Of a DNA stretch of 64,000 nt, positions 63,733-64,000 are shown piece by piece. Where the stretch lies: NCBI RefSeq assembly GCF_903969135.1, contig NZ_LR824569.1, forward strand, positions 4,485,001-4,549,000. The letters run 5' to 3'. The position numbers were made by a program, and so were the translations under genes. The notes under the pieces were generated by a model. The model searched no databases, had not been told where the DNA came from, and worked only from the letters and a program-made list of their open reading frames with translations. The stretch comes from Chryseobacterium sp. JV274. GTDB taxonomy: Bacteria; Bacteroidota; Bacteroidia; Flavobacteriales; Weeksellaceae. Position 1 is the stretch's first letter. Each line of letters opens with the position of its first letter.

Positions 63733-64000
63733 CTATTTGAATGAATAGCCCAATCCGACTCCTATTTTCCAGCTGCCATTCTGATCCGTCGTTTTGGAAT
63801 TATAATAAGCAGGAATCTGAAAGGCAATTCTTTTGTAAACTATAGTAAGACCTGCTCCCAATGTAGGCATAATAGGACTGTTTTTGGTTCCTGATGACCT
63901 GTCTTCTTTAATCCTTAATGAAGGAAGCATTCCCAATATAAATTTTATATGTTTGTGATTAATACTTACATTTGGTCCTGTAAAGTTAATAAAAGCACCA
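63733..64000 (-). CDS. Outer-membrane protein, C-terminal part (continues past window edge)
   Basis: Open from base 64000 down to the stop at 63733 in one frame (89 residues), starting inside the protein at GAFINFTGPNVSINHK. Amphipathic strands and the aromatic end (WKIGVGLGYSFK) fit a beta-barrel protein. Family not identified. Start is outside the window. Confidence 0.6.
   Translation of the reverse strand, partial: GAFINFTGPNVSINHKHIKFILGMLPSLRIKEDRSSGTKNSPIMPTLGAGLTIVYKRIAFQIPAYYNSKTTDQNGSWKIGVGLGYSFK

Overview
The window looks like chromosome of a Chryseobacterium-like member of the Flavobacteriia (Bacteroidota). The DNA is A+T-rich, and promoters repeatedly fit the Bacteroidota -7 box TAnnTTTG (for example ahead of rpsO, pnp, fucP, sdaA and tyrA). 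Typical family members are a SusC-like outer-membrane beta-barrel receptor, paired DUF1501/DUF1800 proteins, YceI proteins, an ABC-2 permease/M1 peptidase fusion, and bacteriocin-like leaders of the MKNLKKLSRQ type. No function below was checked against a database.

Layout. 1-2.73 kb: end of a mobile element (RadC-like gene, small ORF, large serine recombinase) running into a tRNA-Leu(CAA) gene. 2.8-8.3 kb: housekeeping genes (PhnP-like hydrolase, fRMsr-like GAF protein, cupin, BtuF-like protein, MgtE). 8.3-9.5 kb: five tiny genes for six-cysteine, knottin-patterned peptides with bacteriocin-type leaders, none annotated by length-limited ORF calling. 9.8-15.7 kb: exported protein, rpsO, DUF4260, FucP-type transporter and pnp. 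15.8-24.4 kb: TonB-receptor/MarR pair, ABC/M1-peptidase system, HTH/DUF2975 pair and TfoX-like protein.

24.4-36.3 kb is the most interesting part. Two minus-strand operons, RlaP-type nucleotidyltransferase/unknown/RlaP (24.4-26.9 kb) and rtcB/ncRNA/584-aa protein (30.8-34.4 kb), carry almost the same 21-bp operator (CGCAA-N5-TTGCG) about 40 bp ahead of their first genes. A WYL regulator gene lies next to rtcB. Between rtcB and the 584-aa gene are a tRNA-like gene whose anticodon loop is replaced by about 50 nt, and three tandem hairpins with compensating stem changes. The tRNA insert contains a circularly permuted copy of that hairpin. I read this as an RNA damage/repair regulon with its own structured RNAs. 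The cobalamin genes cobT, cobS and cobC lie between the two operons.

36.5-48.9 kb: DUF1501/DUF1800, porin-like protein, glucokinase, two YceI genes, hydrolase, Amt, azoreductase-like protein, Crp/Fnr regulator (two FNR-type boxes nearby), sdaA, and tyrA. tyrA is preceded by a leader peptide with three consecutive Tyr codons and a perfect terminator, a textbook-style attenuator.

49.0-59.1 kb is one long minus-strand operon: two LysM proteins (one with a DUF4280 PAAR-like domain), an 845-aa protein with lysozyme-like and M23 peptidase regions, and then a train of small lipoproteins that look like immunity genes. Three of these are frameshifted. 59.5-64 kb: exported protein, zinc-ribbon protein, unknown protein, CPA2 antiporter, and the end of an outer-membrane protein gene. 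Short interspersed repeats, two of which travel together, occur at 11, 25, 30.7, 36.4 and 59.3 kb.
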